Notes: generated by a model from the letters alone, not told the origin. A stretch of 64,000 nucleotides of DNA from Pseudocercospora fijiensis CIRAD86 (GCF_000340215.1 NW_006921539.1:1250507-1314506); one strand, 5' to 3'. Positions 1 through 11,285 are shown, counted from the first letter of the stretch. Numbers and translations: made by a program.

Positions 1-1172
1 AGTTCAAGCATTTGAGGAGAGATAAGGTGATTTTGCATTGTCGGAAGGAGAAGCATGAGATCGGACCGGCATATTGAGACTTCCCTCAATCACGCTTGTG
101 AGAGCAGGTTCGTGTTCGAGGGTCGGGTACGTTGTTTTTCGTCCTGGAGTTGATCAAGATCGCAGTGACACTGACTGGATCCAGGGATTATGTATCGCCT
201 GCTTGGATCACATTCGCATAACGCACCATATCGGTGTCGACTTGCCAGACTCAGATTTGTTGTTCGTGCAATACCTCAACCTTCCCTTCCATCCTCCTCC
301 ACGTCGATCCTCAGCCCTCGCTTACACAACCACAACTCGTGCCATCCAGGAACACTACGCAATCGCGCTGCCGCACACCCCTTAGCGTTCCGCATTACAC
401 GTCCAATATGCGTTCGTGATGCATACGAGATCCTGGTCATCATCAAATATAACTTGAAATCCTGTCGTTTCAGATACAGGATGACATCCCAGTCCAGTGC
501 TTCAGCTCTCGTGCGTGTTTTGGCGAGGTCGTGAAGATGGCGCCAAGCCCGGATCCTTCGATGGACTCTGATTCGCTATTTCAGAACTTCAATCTTACTA
601 TGACGAGGTGCGGAGCATGCCTCTCGTATATGTGGCCAGCCATTAGTGTCCGCGAAACATGCAGCAATGGTGTGTGAGACTCGTTGTCGTAGAATCGTTG
701 ATGCCAGAACCGCGGGCTTTTTTCCCCGTGATCAAACCAGCCCAGGTCATTGATATTTGGTCCCTTGCCTACCCTCGCAAAATAAAGCAGATCGTCAAGC
801 TCAGACTCATTTGTCCTGATGCGATCTCTTTGCCAGAGTCGCCAGCGAATTTGGAGCTGCAATGAGGGTTCTCGAGGAAGTGGCGGAACTCGCAGCTCAG
901 GATGGGACGCATGGGTAGACGTGATGAGTGCTGATTAGGCCACTGCGGACCGAAGATGGCGCAAATACAAGTCCTTGAGCACTTGAAAGTGTCGAAGTAT
1001 CATCCTTCTCGTAGTAGGGGACGAGACAATAGCTGAGGCGATTGTAAGCATTTGAACCCCACTCACGTGTCTCTTCTGCAGTATAAGCACAACCCTCCAG
1101 CATTATTCAGTTATGCTTAAAGTAAGGGGGGGCTGACTTCGAATTTCTTTTCATTTGCTACAGAAACAGCAA
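1..1172. other. No convincing gene; possible minus-strand exons
   Basis: I see no complete gene here. On the minus strand, 581-862 encodes about 90 residues of protein-like composition (for example RIRTNESELDDLLYFAR) with no ATG but with a CAG acceptor-like site just upstream, and 897-1103 encodes an ATG-led 68-residue frame. The two could be exons of one small unknown gene, but I could not build a clean splice model or recognise a family. Confidence 0.3.
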
Positions 1173-3452
1173 CTAGCTGTCGCCTTCATCACCAACGATC
1201 TCGACCTTCTTCGGCGCGGAAGGCGCAGCCTTTCTCGGGTCTTCCTTGACGACAGTCACCTTGCTGTCTTCTCTCCTGCTCTCATCAAGGCCAACTCCAC
1301 TGTCACTGTCCCCACCGAGACCAATGCCTCTTTTCGCAGCATCCTTGTCGTAGCTGGAAGGGTTAATACCTAGAATGCCTCCCACATTATTACGATCTCC
1401 TGGAACGGAGAACTCCCTGAAAGCATATCTCCATTCGTTGAGGAAGAGTCGGATGGCTTTCCCGACCTTGTCTTTGCCGTTCTTTGAGTGATGGCCCGTA
1501 CCGCAGATGGCGTAGACGGGTCGGCTCGAAGTCTTCTGCTCCTTCAGACAGTCTGACAGATACTGCACGGCCTCTTCTGGGTGCAGACCATGCAGATCGA
1601 CGTACAGCTCCTTGTTGCCGCCAGCAGCCAGATTCTTGTTTCGCTCTTCGTACAGCGCTTTCGCGGCCTCGCGATGCTTCTCGCGCATCAGCTGATTCTC
1701 ATTTTGACCTCGGAGGGACAGCGCCTTGGCACCGCGAGCATCATTCCTGTTCCACGCCTGAGCGGCAGACTGCAAGAACTTGTTACGCAGACCTCCATGC
1801 TTGAAAGCTTCGTGTCGAGCCTTCATGTAGGCGGAGTTGACCTGCTCACCCGTCTCAAGCCACGGGATGTCCTTTGGCGCAGCAATAGCCATGGCTGCAG
1901 CAGAATTCTCGCGAGTGGTCGTGAATGATCGGTTGTTCTTGAGCCCGCGCCGCATGGCATCCCGAGCATTGAGGGGCCCCGGAGAAGGAGACATGCGAAC
2001 GACATCGGCAAGACTCCCAGGTTGCTGGGCAGAAGCAGCATGATGGTGATGGCCATGTCCACCTCTCTTGCCGTGGTGTCGCTTCCCGCCCGGCTTCGCG
2101 GCTGCCGATCCGAGTGTGGGAAAAGCTTCATCGTCTTGAAAGTTGGGCTGCGTGTTTGGCGTTGGGGCTCGCGAAGTATGCCTGCTGCCAGGTCGACTCC
2201 CAAATCGTGGTCCAGTCGGGACGAAACTAGGGAATAAGCCTGGTGTTGGTTGGAAGGTCTGCTGCTGCTGCTGGAGAGCGGCATTAAGCGTGTTCGCATC
2301 CACACTGTTGCTCTCGTCATAGGGATTGCTCGTCGTCGGCTGCAGAGTTGGGAAGCTGTCAAAATCGGAGAGTTGGAAGTTCGGTGGAAATTGCTGGGGC
2401 GCGTTCGTGCCGCTGTTCGCGAGGCTGAGTTGCGCCATAAGCTGATTCGGATCGTGGGAGAAGAGGCAGTTTTCGCCGGCGATGCAGTTCCCGGCCAGCC
2501 AGTATTTGCAAATGTGATTCTGCACTTCATGCGCAAAGCGGCAGTCAGCACGTGCGCAATACCCGCTAGCCAACCAGTATCGACAAACGGTGGAAGATTT
2601 CTGCTCGCCTGCCGGTGTAGCTTGACTCATTGTAGGCGACATACTCTTCCCCACCAGATACGTCCGGTTCTGCTCTTGCATCGCTGCTGCCATTGCCGTC
2701 GCTCCCATTCCTTGTGCTTCCATGAGCGAGTTGATCGTTTGGCTGAGGTCGTAGCCGTTGGCCTCCAAAATGACGTCCAACTCCTCGTCGCTCTTGTTGT
2801 CCTGCAAGATAGATCGCAGCATGTCGTAAGGGCTCATCTCGGTAGTATATGGTGACATGAATTCGGAGGAGCCGGGGAAGCCTGAGTCGCCAAAGCTGGT
2901 CTGGCTGCTCGCATCGTCGTTCACCAACCAGTCGACATTGTCGCTGCCGTAATCTCCGTAGTTTTCGGTGTTGGGTGACGAGTCGCTGAACTGATAGGCG
3001 CTCAATCGTGGACTGTGTGGGATGACTGGTGTTGCCAGAGGTAGTCGTGGTGAGGGTTTGGGTGAGGAGAAAGGTGAGCCAACCGTCTGCGACTTTGTCC
3101 GCGCCAGAGCCGGAGGTCCGAAGCCTGGCGGTACAGATGGTGTTGCTGTTGACGGTCGTGGAGAGCTCTTCCCAGACGTTGGTGTCGCTGCTCGCTGAAT
3201 CCACGGGGCTGGCGAGAGAGAGCGGGCGACACTTACCGTCCTAGCTGGAGGCGGTGACGAAGCGACATTGCTGTCGGTATTTGATTTCCACTGCCATAAT
3301 GTGCCCAGCACTGCATCTTCCAGCGCTTTTCCTTTGAGGGACTGCGGTGCAGCGGAGAGGAGCTCCTCAAGCTTGTCAGCCTTCTCCTCCTCACCTATGT
3401 GATCGTCGTCCAGGATCGGCCGACACAGGTCGTAAATGCGCTCGGAGACCAT
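1173..3452 (-). CDS. CUE-like / tandem CCCH zinc finger / Smr-domain protein
   Basis: Single-exon gene, 759 residues. Seen: a helical N-terminus (residues 1-60), a CUE-like segment (about 205-247, MSPYDMLRSIL...LDVILEANGYDL), two adjacent CCCH fingers (about 290-335, CRYWLASGYCARADCRFAH then CKYWLAGNCIAGENCLFSH), low-complexity Q/P/H-rich linkers, a DUF1771-type helix pair (about 555-620) and a C-terminal Smr domain with VDLHGLHPEEAV and GTGHHSKNGK. Known: Smr domains bind or cut nucleic acid, and CUE-Smr proteins such as yeast Cue2 are no-go-decay endonucleases. Inference: a cytoplasmic RNA-binding factor, possibly an mRNA-quality-control nuclease. It is head-to-head with another CCCH gene, yth1. 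The ATG at 3452 opens the frame directly and matches the helical N-terminus. Confidence 0.85.
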   Translation of the reverse strand: MVSERIYDLCRPILDDDHIGEEEKADKLEELLSAAPQSLKGKALEDAVLGTLWQWKSNTDSNVASSPPPARTVSVARSLSPAPWIQRAATPTSGKSSPRPSTATPSVPPGFGPPALARTKSQTVGSPFSSPKPSPRLPLATPVIPHSPRLSAYQFSDSSPNTENYGDYGSDNVDWLVNDDASSQTSFGDSGFPGSSEFMSPYTTEMSPYDMLRSILQDNKSDEELDVILEANGYDLSQTINSLMEAQGMGATAMAAAMQEQNRTYLVGKSMSPTMSQATPAGEQKSSTVCRYWLASGYCARADCRFAHEVQNHICKYWLAGNCIAGENCLFSHDPNQLMAQLSLANSGTNAPQQFPPNFQLSDFDSFPTLQPTTSNPYDESNSVDANTLNAALQQQQQTFQPTPGLFPSFVPTGPRFGSRPGSRHTSRAPTPNTQPNFQDDEAFPTLGSAAAKPGGKRHHGKRGGHGHHHHAASAQQPGSLADVVRMSPSPGPLNARDAMRRGLKNNRSFTTTRENSAAAMAIAAPKDIPWLETGEQVNSAYMKARHEAFKHGGLRNKFLQSAAQAWNRNDARGAKALSLRGQNENQLMREKHREAAKALYEERNKNLAAGGNKELYVDLHGLHPEEAVQYLSDCLKEQKTSSRPVYAICGTGHHSKNGKDKVGKAIRLFLNEWRYAFREFSVPGDRNNVGGILGINPSSYDKDAAKRGIGLGGDSDSGVGLDESRREDSKVTVVKEDPRKAAPSAPKKVEIVGDEGDS

Positions 3453-4139
3453 GATTGCATGTGCGCAGTGTGTGATATCGTGGGGCGCAGTCTACGTGCT
3501 TTCTCGAGTGTGGTAGGCGACTCGTATTACAATGATATCTAGCCGGAAGACGCAGACGTGGCGCTATGGCCGGGTGTCGCTGCGACAGATGGGAATAGGC
3601 GTAATTACGTATGCGGAAGCGAAAGGCACGGGGCTCACGTCAAGCGAGGCAGCGCGCTATTTTGTTGCTGTTGTTCGGGGTGTGATATTAGGAGAGGCGT
3701 GGGCGTATGGTGGTGGTGGTGGTGGTGGAAGGGAGGCTGGCAGGCCGATGAGAGGGAGAGGGAGGGAGGAGGGAGGGTGGAGGGAGGGAGGAGGGAGGGA
3801 GGGAGGGCGGGAGCTGTGCAGGACAGCGGAACGAATGAAAGGCGTTGGTCAAAGCGGCGGCTGTTGATTCTTGGCGTGAACTGTATCGTATTCCTCGACG
3901 CTGTTTCAGCTCTGCGACTCTTGGGCCAGAGTGAGCCTTACAATCGAAGGTGGGCGAAAGATTGGTGATTGATTCCGCATGTCATAGTCATACGCAGCAA
4001 CGTGCGTTGTGGTATTCTATGCAGGTGGCAAGGAATGTGAGCAAGGATGAACTGAAGCTACCGGGCTACTGTCGCAACATCATTGCGCTAGAACAATCAC
4101 ATGCTGCATCGCATCTTTACTACAATCACTTCGGTCAAC
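3453..4139. other. Shared upstream region of the CUE-Smr gene and yth1
   Basis: Divergent promoter interval of 687 bp between two CCCH-protein genes. It contains a (TGG)n run followed by a strongly purine-biased strand (listed separately). The plus-strand reading frames across it are low-complexity artefacts of that tract. Confidence 0.6.
3708..3811 (+). repeat. (TGG)7 run plus G/A-rich polypurine tract
   Basis: Seven TGG units (3708-3728) are followed by an almost pure G/A tract (about 3750-3811) with many GGGA/GGGAGG units. Repeated G-triplets make G-quadruplex or triplex formation possible; this is inference from composition. It lies between two divergent genes. Confidence 0.8.
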
Positions 4140-4955
4140 ATGGCCGCGACGTCGACTCAACGCAGCCTCCCTGACCAGATCCTCAACCCTCAGGATCGGA
4201 CACCACCCTCCTTCACCTTCGACAACTACCTCGCCCGAGCATTGCCAACACTAGGCGCTCCCTCCAAAGTCACACGCCCCATCTGTAATGACTACCGCCA
4301 GTCAAACGGCCAGCAATGTCCTCGAGGACCACACTGCCCGGACAGACATTACGTCCCACCTTCAGAACGCTCAGGAATCGGCCATCTAATCTGCAAACAC
4401 TACCAACGCGGCCTGTGTAAGAAAGGCGATACCTGCGAGTTCGCCCACACCTTCAACTTGCGCGACGAGAAGGAATGCAAAGAATTCTCACGATACGGCA
4501 TCTGCTCTCAAGGCGACGACTGCACATCCCTCCACATCCCACCCACCTCAGAGCTCCGTCGACCAGCATGCTCACATTACGCGCGAGGCTTCTGTCCCCT
4601 CGGACCCTACTGCAATCAAAGACATGTCAAGCATCAAAAGCTGTGTCCCTTCTACATGGCGGGTTTCTGTCCGAACGGCCGCGCTCATCCGCCTGATACT
4701 GACAAGGTTGTGAGCTGTGAGTATGGTGCTCACGCCAAGTGGATCAAGGATGAAGATATGAACCCGCGGAAGCCGGAGGCGAGGAAGATTAAAGACCCCG
4801 AGCAAGAGAAGAGAGAGCAGGAGGAGCGCGAAGATGAATTCTACGCGGAAGAGGAGAGGAGACGAGAGCGATTCGAGAAGCAATCTGGGGAGGGCGGAAG
4901 AGCTTGGCAGTACAAGAGAGGAGGTAGAGGCAGAGGGTTTAAGAGACGCTACTAG
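4140..4955 (+). CDS. yth1: mRNA 3'-end-processing protein Yth1 (CPSF30), five CCCH fingers
   Basis: 271 residues from the ATG at 4140; an upstream in-frame ATG at 4101 would add 13 residues unlike the family. Five CCCH fingers are visible: C49/C60/C66/H70, C85/C93/C99/H103, C113/C122/C128/H132, C144/C152/C158/H162 and C169/C177/C193/H198. The tail is charged and ends RGGRGRGFKRRY. Known: Yth1/CPSF30 is the zinc-finger subunit of the cleavage and polyadenylation factor; it binds the AAUAAA-type signal with fingers 2-3 and contacts Fip1. Odd: finger five has 15 residues between Cys2 and Cys3, as if about 10 residues (HPPDTDKVV region) were inserted. No plausible intron explains this. Confidence 0.92.
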   Translation: MAATSTQRSLPDQILNPQDRTPPSFTFDNYLARALPTLGAPSKVTRPICNDYRQSNGQQCPRGPHCPDRHYVPPSERSGIGHLICKHYQRGLCKKGDTCEFAHTFNLRDEKECKEFSRYGICSQGDDCTSLHIPPTSELRRPACSHYARGFCPLGPYCNQRHVKHQKLCPFYMAGFCPNGRAHPPDTDKVVSCEYGAHAKWIKDEDMNPRKPEARKIKDPEQEKREQEEREDEFYAEEERRRERFEKQSGEGGRAWQYKRGGRGRGFKRRY

Positions 4956-5987
4956 GCTTTGCTGGGGAGGTGAAAGAGTTGCTTGATGATATTAGCGAGG
5001 CATTGGGGACAATCGAGCGGCTATATTCAGAAGTGCTTCTGACCGCGCTTGATGATATTACAGTGAGCAGCCGAGCTTTCTATCAGCTATGATCCTCAGA
5101 AGAGACCCGTGCCAGCATTTGGCCCCAAACGTCTACACCACCTTCCCATTCCTTCGCATACACAAAGTGCAGTAGACGTGCCAGGAGCCTCAACCAGCCC
5201 CAGACCGAGATCTTGGTCGACCTAGAGTTTCGATCTACATGGCCTACAATCACTCCATCAGCAACGCATCCAGCCCAGCGCTCGAGAACTTGCACTTTCC
5301 ACGATGCATATCACCCATACTGCCATTGATTTCCTCCTGGCCCGCCTCACGAAAGCCGGACCCCTGCCAGATGCCTCAGTTCGTCTTCAAACTGCCCAAG
5401 ACCGTCTCGTCCAGCACATAAAATTGCAAGTTCAGTGACAGGAAAGTTATCCAGGAATCTGCGGTTGCAGATCATACAAGATGAGAATTGAAGTCGCGGT
5501 TGAGCTTCGGTGAGCACCGAGTTACTGCGGCGGATTTTGATAGTGGACCAGAATATTTTGGCGCGTGTCGGGCACATGTGAGGTGTTGTGCGACATGCTT
5601 TACCTATCTATATCAGCAACCAGCAACCAGAGTCGATGCTAGTGGCGTAGCAGGTTTCGCACCCTTCATGATCTTCACCGATGACTATGAGTCGGACCAC
5701 GCTTTAAATCGTGAGAGATGGGGCAGAGCGTGAATCAGACAAATTGTTGCCGCAGCTGCACAGGTCGTGGGGCGTTTAAGATATAGATACGATTTCATCA
5801 GCTGTCTTCTGACGACGGCCGGGCAGTTAATCATGCTTAAAAGATACCCTGTAGTTGAGCACCGATAGGGCGGGAGGACTTACTTTCAAGCCAGCGTCAA
5901 AACTCAGAAAAGCTCACGAAGTGCATCAAACAAGACGACAGCAACAAACACAGCTTAGCAGTCTGCGTACATATCGCTAAATACCAC
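4956..5987. other. Intergenic, no supported gene
   Basis: Between the convergent ends of yth1 and the GH16-CFEM gene. Frames of 60-80 codons occur on both strands but none has family-like sequence or a consistent splice model. I see nothing else here. Confidence 0.5.
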
Positions 5988-8900
5988 TCATACAAGTCTC
6001 GGCTTTGCATTCGCCACCATCTCCTCCGGGCTCTCCCAACGCGGGCCATCCGGAGAGAAAAGACTCCTCTTATCAGTCCTAGCATTCCTCTTCACCGGGA
6101 CCAAGCCTTTATAGTAATTCGTCGAAGTCGTCCTGCAAATACTGCTTGAGCTGGACGAGCTTGGAACGACGTATGAAGTGACGGTGACGGGTGGTGCCTT
6201 GAGTTCATAATTAGCTTGAGACGGACTTGTTGCAGAGGGGCAGAATGGTATAGCATACCGTGATTGTCACTGTGCCTCCATCTGAGCCGCCACTGCCCTG
6301 AGTGACGGTTACGGTCCCGCCGCCGCCGCTGCCTCCTGAGCCTACGGAAGCTGTGACTGTTGGGCCTTGCTGGGTAACTGTGGCGGTTCCTCCAATCGTG
6401 GTCACCGTTGGGCCGGAGATGTAAACACTCTCAGTCGCTGTTGCTGTGGAGTACTGGTTTGACACTGAGATGGAAACGGTTGTCGCAGTGACCTGGCGGA
6501 GATGTCAGCATTTTCACTCCATGAGGGCTTTGCGCGAGCTTTATGACTTACTGTGTTCGTGGATGCTGGAACGTATGAAACGCTGACCACTGTCGATACA
6601 CCAACGGTGCTGATTACCGTGATGTCTCGGCTGACGACTGTGCTGTATTGCGTTATGTATTCGTAGATTGTTGTGGGTACGTATACGGTCGGTCCGGGGC
6701 CTAAAGCGAGATACTCGTCAATGATCTTTGCTTGGCAGAGCGCCTCGAGTCACAGCCTTTGCGCTGAAGGAATCAACGCCACTGTGTGAAATGGGGACAT
6801 GCATACCTGTAGCCGTGACTGTTGGCCCAGGTCCGGTCCCGGGTCTAAATAGCAAGAGTCAGTCGACGTTGGCCATCAATTTGTTTGGAGAGAGTGTCAT
6901 CCTACCCGTTGCCTGGATTCGTGTTGCAAGTCGCAACTGTAGGCAATGCTGTCACTCCATACTCTCCGCAAAGGTTCTCCGCAAAGGATATCACATCTAC
7001 AAGCTGCATTAGCAAAGAAGTGATTGAGAAGCAGAAGATGCTACACTGACCAGCTTGTCCTTGCGCATTACATCTTTGGCTCACGCAGCAAGACCACTTC
7101 TCGAGCAGGTTCTGGTTGGAACAAATGCACGTAGCGTCATTCTCATCACATCCGTCGTATCCATCGATACAGAGCTGCGAGCAGGTCGGCAGATCAGTCA
7201 CGCCTGGCAAATACTGGGTCACTGTCACGCCGGGCCCACTCTGCGTGACGGTAGGGCCAGGTCCACTTCCAGGATTGGTATTGCATGTGGCCGCCGTCGG
7301 AAGGGCAGTAACGCCGTAATCACTGCAAAGGGTTTGCGCAAAGGAGATCACATCAGCCTGACCCTGAGCGTTGCAGCGCTGGCTGACACAGCAAGACCAT
7401 TTCTCGAGCAAGTTTTGGTTCGAACAAATGCATGTAGCATCTTCTTCATCACATCCATCATATCCGTCGATACAGAGCTGCGAGCAAGTCGGCAAGTCCG
7501 TTACGCCAGGGAGATATTGTGTTACGGTAGCCGTAGGTCCAGGCCCGGTGCCAGGTCCAGTTCCTGGGTTGGTATTACACGTAGCCGCGGTTGGAAGAGC
7601 TGTAACGCCGTATTCACCACAGAGATTCTGAGCGAAAGAGATCACATCGGCTTGGCCCTGAGCATTGCAGCGTTGGCTGACGCAGCACGACCACCGCTCA
7701 AGCAGGTTCTGATTCGAACAAATACAGGTGGCGTCGTCCTCAGCGCAGCCATCGTAGCCGTCGATACATATCTGAGAGCAGGTTGGAAGATCTGTGACAC
7801 CAGGCAGATATGCGGTTGTGACACCACTGGGCATGTTGCCACCTCCGCCTGGGTTGGTCGCTCTCTTGACCAGCCTGGCAGAGTGGGTGTTCGCCATGTT
7901 CACGCCAGTCGTACCATCCTTCAGCAGACAGTTATCGGTCTCTTGGTCCGCGATGAATGATACACCGGCACACTGAGTAGATGTAGTGTTGATAATGTTG
8001 TACATATCGCAAGAGTTGATGCAGTCTGAAAGTCGGCCTTGAGTCTGCGTGACCAGAGTATTGTCTGAAAAAAGTGTATTGCACAGAATGGTATACTCTT
8101 CTCCCATGTTATCGAGGAAGCTGGCGCCGTTCGCGTATGGGCAAGTAGGCAGAGCAGTTGTGACGCCAGAGTTGGTTGATGAGGGGCTGCCTTCAGACGT
8201 GCGAGTGCTAATAGCGCTCGTTGTAGGTATCTGGGTGTAAGTGACCGAGCTACCTTGATCGTCAGTCGTGGTGACGATCTCTTGTCCAGGGCGACTCGTC
8301 ATGCTACCTCCTCCACCGATAATGACATATCCTGGGTTCGGGCAGACGGAACCTTCAAGACAGGTTGTGTAGGTATAAGTGGTGTGAATAGTCACATAGC
8401 CAGTGCCAGAAACGACTCGTGGGCAGGTAGCTCCTGTCGACGTTGGTGTGAAGATTGGAGGAATGCTGCTGGATGCGGGCCCAACGGGCCCTGATGGAAG
8501 GCCGCAGTTTGAGCCATCTGGACAAATCGTGGGCTGGATACCGCATGTGTAGCAGACACTTTGCGGAACACCTGTTTGAGAGATCGCAGACGGGCTCGTA
8601 GTGTAGACATAAAACGACCCAGTCGAGCTGCCACTCGTGATCGAAGTGAATGAGCCGCCGGGCGGCAGAGTAGACACGACAGTAGTCGTCGTCGGCGTCA
8701 AAGTCACGATAGAACCAGAGCCAGAAACGGTAGTTGTTGGCAGGCCAAAAGTAGTGGTCCCAGTCACAGTTGTCGTAATCGAGGGCACAGTCTGAGTCTG
8801 GGTAGTCGTAATGGAGGACGCACCGTAAATCGGCGGTGGAAGCTCTTCCACCTGTGCGGCGCCCACCGCTCCTGGGAGATCGTACGTTCCGGTCACCTCA

Positions 8901-11285
8901 CTGAAGAGGGTGCAATTGGTTGGTGGGAGGAAAGTCACCGCAACACAACCTGTTGTAGCATCGCAAGCGGCTTGACAGGTAGCAAGGTCGGGAGTCTCGT
9001 ATCGTTTTCGGAGCCGTGCAGCGGTGCTGTTGGACTTGTTCATCCCTGGCGTAATCTGGTCGTCTGGGATGGTTGTGCCGGTGTAGCCGACGCCACAGGC
9101 GAGCTCATACGTCTGTCCACTGCTTGTAGCGCATCCATTGAGGGTTTGACCTGAACTTCCACAGACGTCGCTGTATGCAGTCGGACACGGCGGAGCTGGA
9201 GAAGCGGAGGCGGAGGCAGACGAGGTCGGCGAGTATGAAGTAGAATCTGGAGCCATCGAAGCGGTCGAACTCGTGGCGTCCGTGATGGCTTGATAATAAA
9301 GCTCGGTGCAACTGGCCAGTTCCTCTTCGCCCCTATCCAGGTAGATGGTGGCAAATCCACCCGACCCCAGGCAAGCAGAAAATTTGGAAGTGCCGTAGAC
9401 TGCGAGCGTTCCGTTCTCACAGACAGACCATCCGTCTACAAAGATGGCTCCAGGCGATGGCGCATCCGACCACGTAAGCGCCCAGTCAGCGGCAATGAAC
9501 GCCAACAGATTTTGATCGTTTCGAAGGACTCCATCCGAGACCGTGAAAAGAGTATACTGCTGTCTTTTGACTACGGAGCGATTCACGGGATCACCAGAGG
9601 CGTTTCGGATGGAAATCTGGAATGAGCCAGGATAGTCATATGTGCAGCCAGAAGGTGCCGGAGGCGGTGTTGGGGTAGCGGTCGAAGAGCTGTATGCTGC
9701 GGGTTCGGATGTCGACTCAGTCATGCTGCTCTCCATGGTGGAGATCGTGGTTATTTCCATGGCGGAGCTGAACGTGAGGCCATCTGAAGTCCATTCTGAT
9801 ACAGTTGTCTCAACGACCGTGCTCTCTGCGGCAGTGGTTGGCTCAGGCTCGATCTCGGCTGTAGAAGAATACTCAACGTCGTCTGACATGGAGGAGTACA
9901 CTGCTGTTGACAGGTAGTATGTCGGTTCATCCGGCAGCGATGGAGTTGGCTCCGGTTCCCAACTGGTCATCTCGCCTTCCGAAGTCCAAGTGAGGCCGTC
10001 CGATGTCCAGGTAGAAGCATCAGTCGACTCGGCCAAGCTGGTGGTGGCAGAAGACAATGGCCCGGTGTAAACAGATGAGGAGATTGTCGACGTGGTTGCT
10101 CCCATACCCATCGGAATTGTGTTCGTGGTCTGCAGTCCAGTCGTGACTGATGACAAGCTAGTCGAATAGACAGATGTGGTAGCCACACCCGATCGCATCT
10201 GGTAGACCTGAATTCCATTGATATCCCAGTAGGCCTCAGTCAAGTTCTGGGGATTGTTGCCGACGAAGTCAACGCATCGGTCCAAACTATTCGTTGCATC
10301 TGACTGTGGACAATTCGGATATTGAGATGAGTATACACTCCCTGCCCATGATCCACAAAAAGCAATGTTGATGACAATGCTCATGTTCTGAAAATGCGAG
10401 TCGATGTCGCAGCTACCTTGCGCATTCACTGCAGGTACTCCAAACTCAGAGACATCTGGAGCTCCGGCAGTGATACTGTCCGGAATGCTGTCTCTGGGAA
10501 ACCACCAGTGCTTGATATAGTTCGAGGTCCACTCTGTCACATAAACGCCGCCTCCATTGTCGTTGAAGTCGACGCCGTAATTGTTTGGCAAAGCTGTAGT
10601 ATCCTGAAGCTCTGAACCACATCCACGGTTGTCAGCCACGGACGAGTCGCAGTTGGCTGATGTGAAGGTGGCTACTTGGTCATCACCAGCAATACTGCAG
10701 TTTGGGCTGGTGTGCATAGCCATAGTGTTGAATCCGACAGTATTGACGCCTTCAATGATATCTACATAGTGTTATTAGCTGTTGGGTTCGTCATTCCGGG
10801 ATGCTCTTCCTACCTATCTCTCCAGTACCAGGCCATTCGGGACCCAACAACCAGTAGGCGGGCCATGTTCCACAGCCAGTTGGCATATGCGTCGCATCGA
10901 AAACGAAAAGACCGTGGTAGTAGCTGTTGTCGGAAGTAATGCGGACACTTGGTCGCCCCGCTCCTGGTCTTGGCCACAGATTGGTCGTGTCTGGCTGAAT
11001 GATAGCCGTATCATAGTCCGAGATATATGTGTATTCATTCTGCTCGGCGACTGATTGGTTCACGTATTGAACGTGGGCCCAAGTCGGGTCATATTTGTCG
11101 TAGTAGTTGAACTTGTCGAAGAAGTTCTCGGCGCTGTATTCGTCGACCAACTGGTAAGCTGCTGCTCCCGGAGCTCCAGATCCAGCAAAGTATTGTCCTC
11201 CGGGATAACTCTGTGCTGAGACATAGGAAATCGACGAGAGCAGCGCTGCCAGAGCCGTCCTCGAAGCGAGTGGCGAGGACTGCAT
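5988..11285 (-). CDS. Chimeric secreted wall protein: GH16, PIR-like, two PAN-like, three CFEM domains
   Basis: My model has seven exons (11285-10814, 10761-7051, 6996-6906, 6844-6807, 6700-6552, 6492-6259, 6197-5988); all six introns are GT-AG and the sum is 1,634 residues with no frame conflict. A signal peptide ends near residue 24. GH16 spans about 45-345, with the catalytic motif EIDIIE at 156-161 assembled across intron 1. A Ser/Thr-rich stalk follows, then a PIR1-like domain (about 535-650, GAIFVDGWSVCENGTLAVYG), two Cys-rich PAN/Apple-like segments (about 700-790, 1030-1110), three near-identical CFEM domains (about 1143-1220, 1241-1318, 1342-1420; spacing C-x3-C-x6-C-x6-C-x-C-x12-CC-x4-C) and a T/V/G-rich tail. 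KR dibasic sites suggest Kex2 cleavage. Known: GH16 enzymes act on beta-glucans and CFEM domains occur in haem-scavenging and effector proteins. No GPI signal is visible. Inference: a glucan-modifying or anchored wall protein. Confidence 0.85.

Noticed and set aside
2566..3204. 212-codon minus-strand frame and overlapping plus frames
   Set aside because: Alternative phase of the CUE-Smr gene with low-complexity composition.
6906..7801. Regular repeats resembling a CRISPR-like or satellite array
   Set aside because: They are in-frame protein-domain repeats of a eukaryotic gene; no spacers of constant length.
7055..7960. 301-codon plus-strand frame
   Set aside because: Exact antisense of the repeated CFEM units; its repetitiveness only mirrors them.
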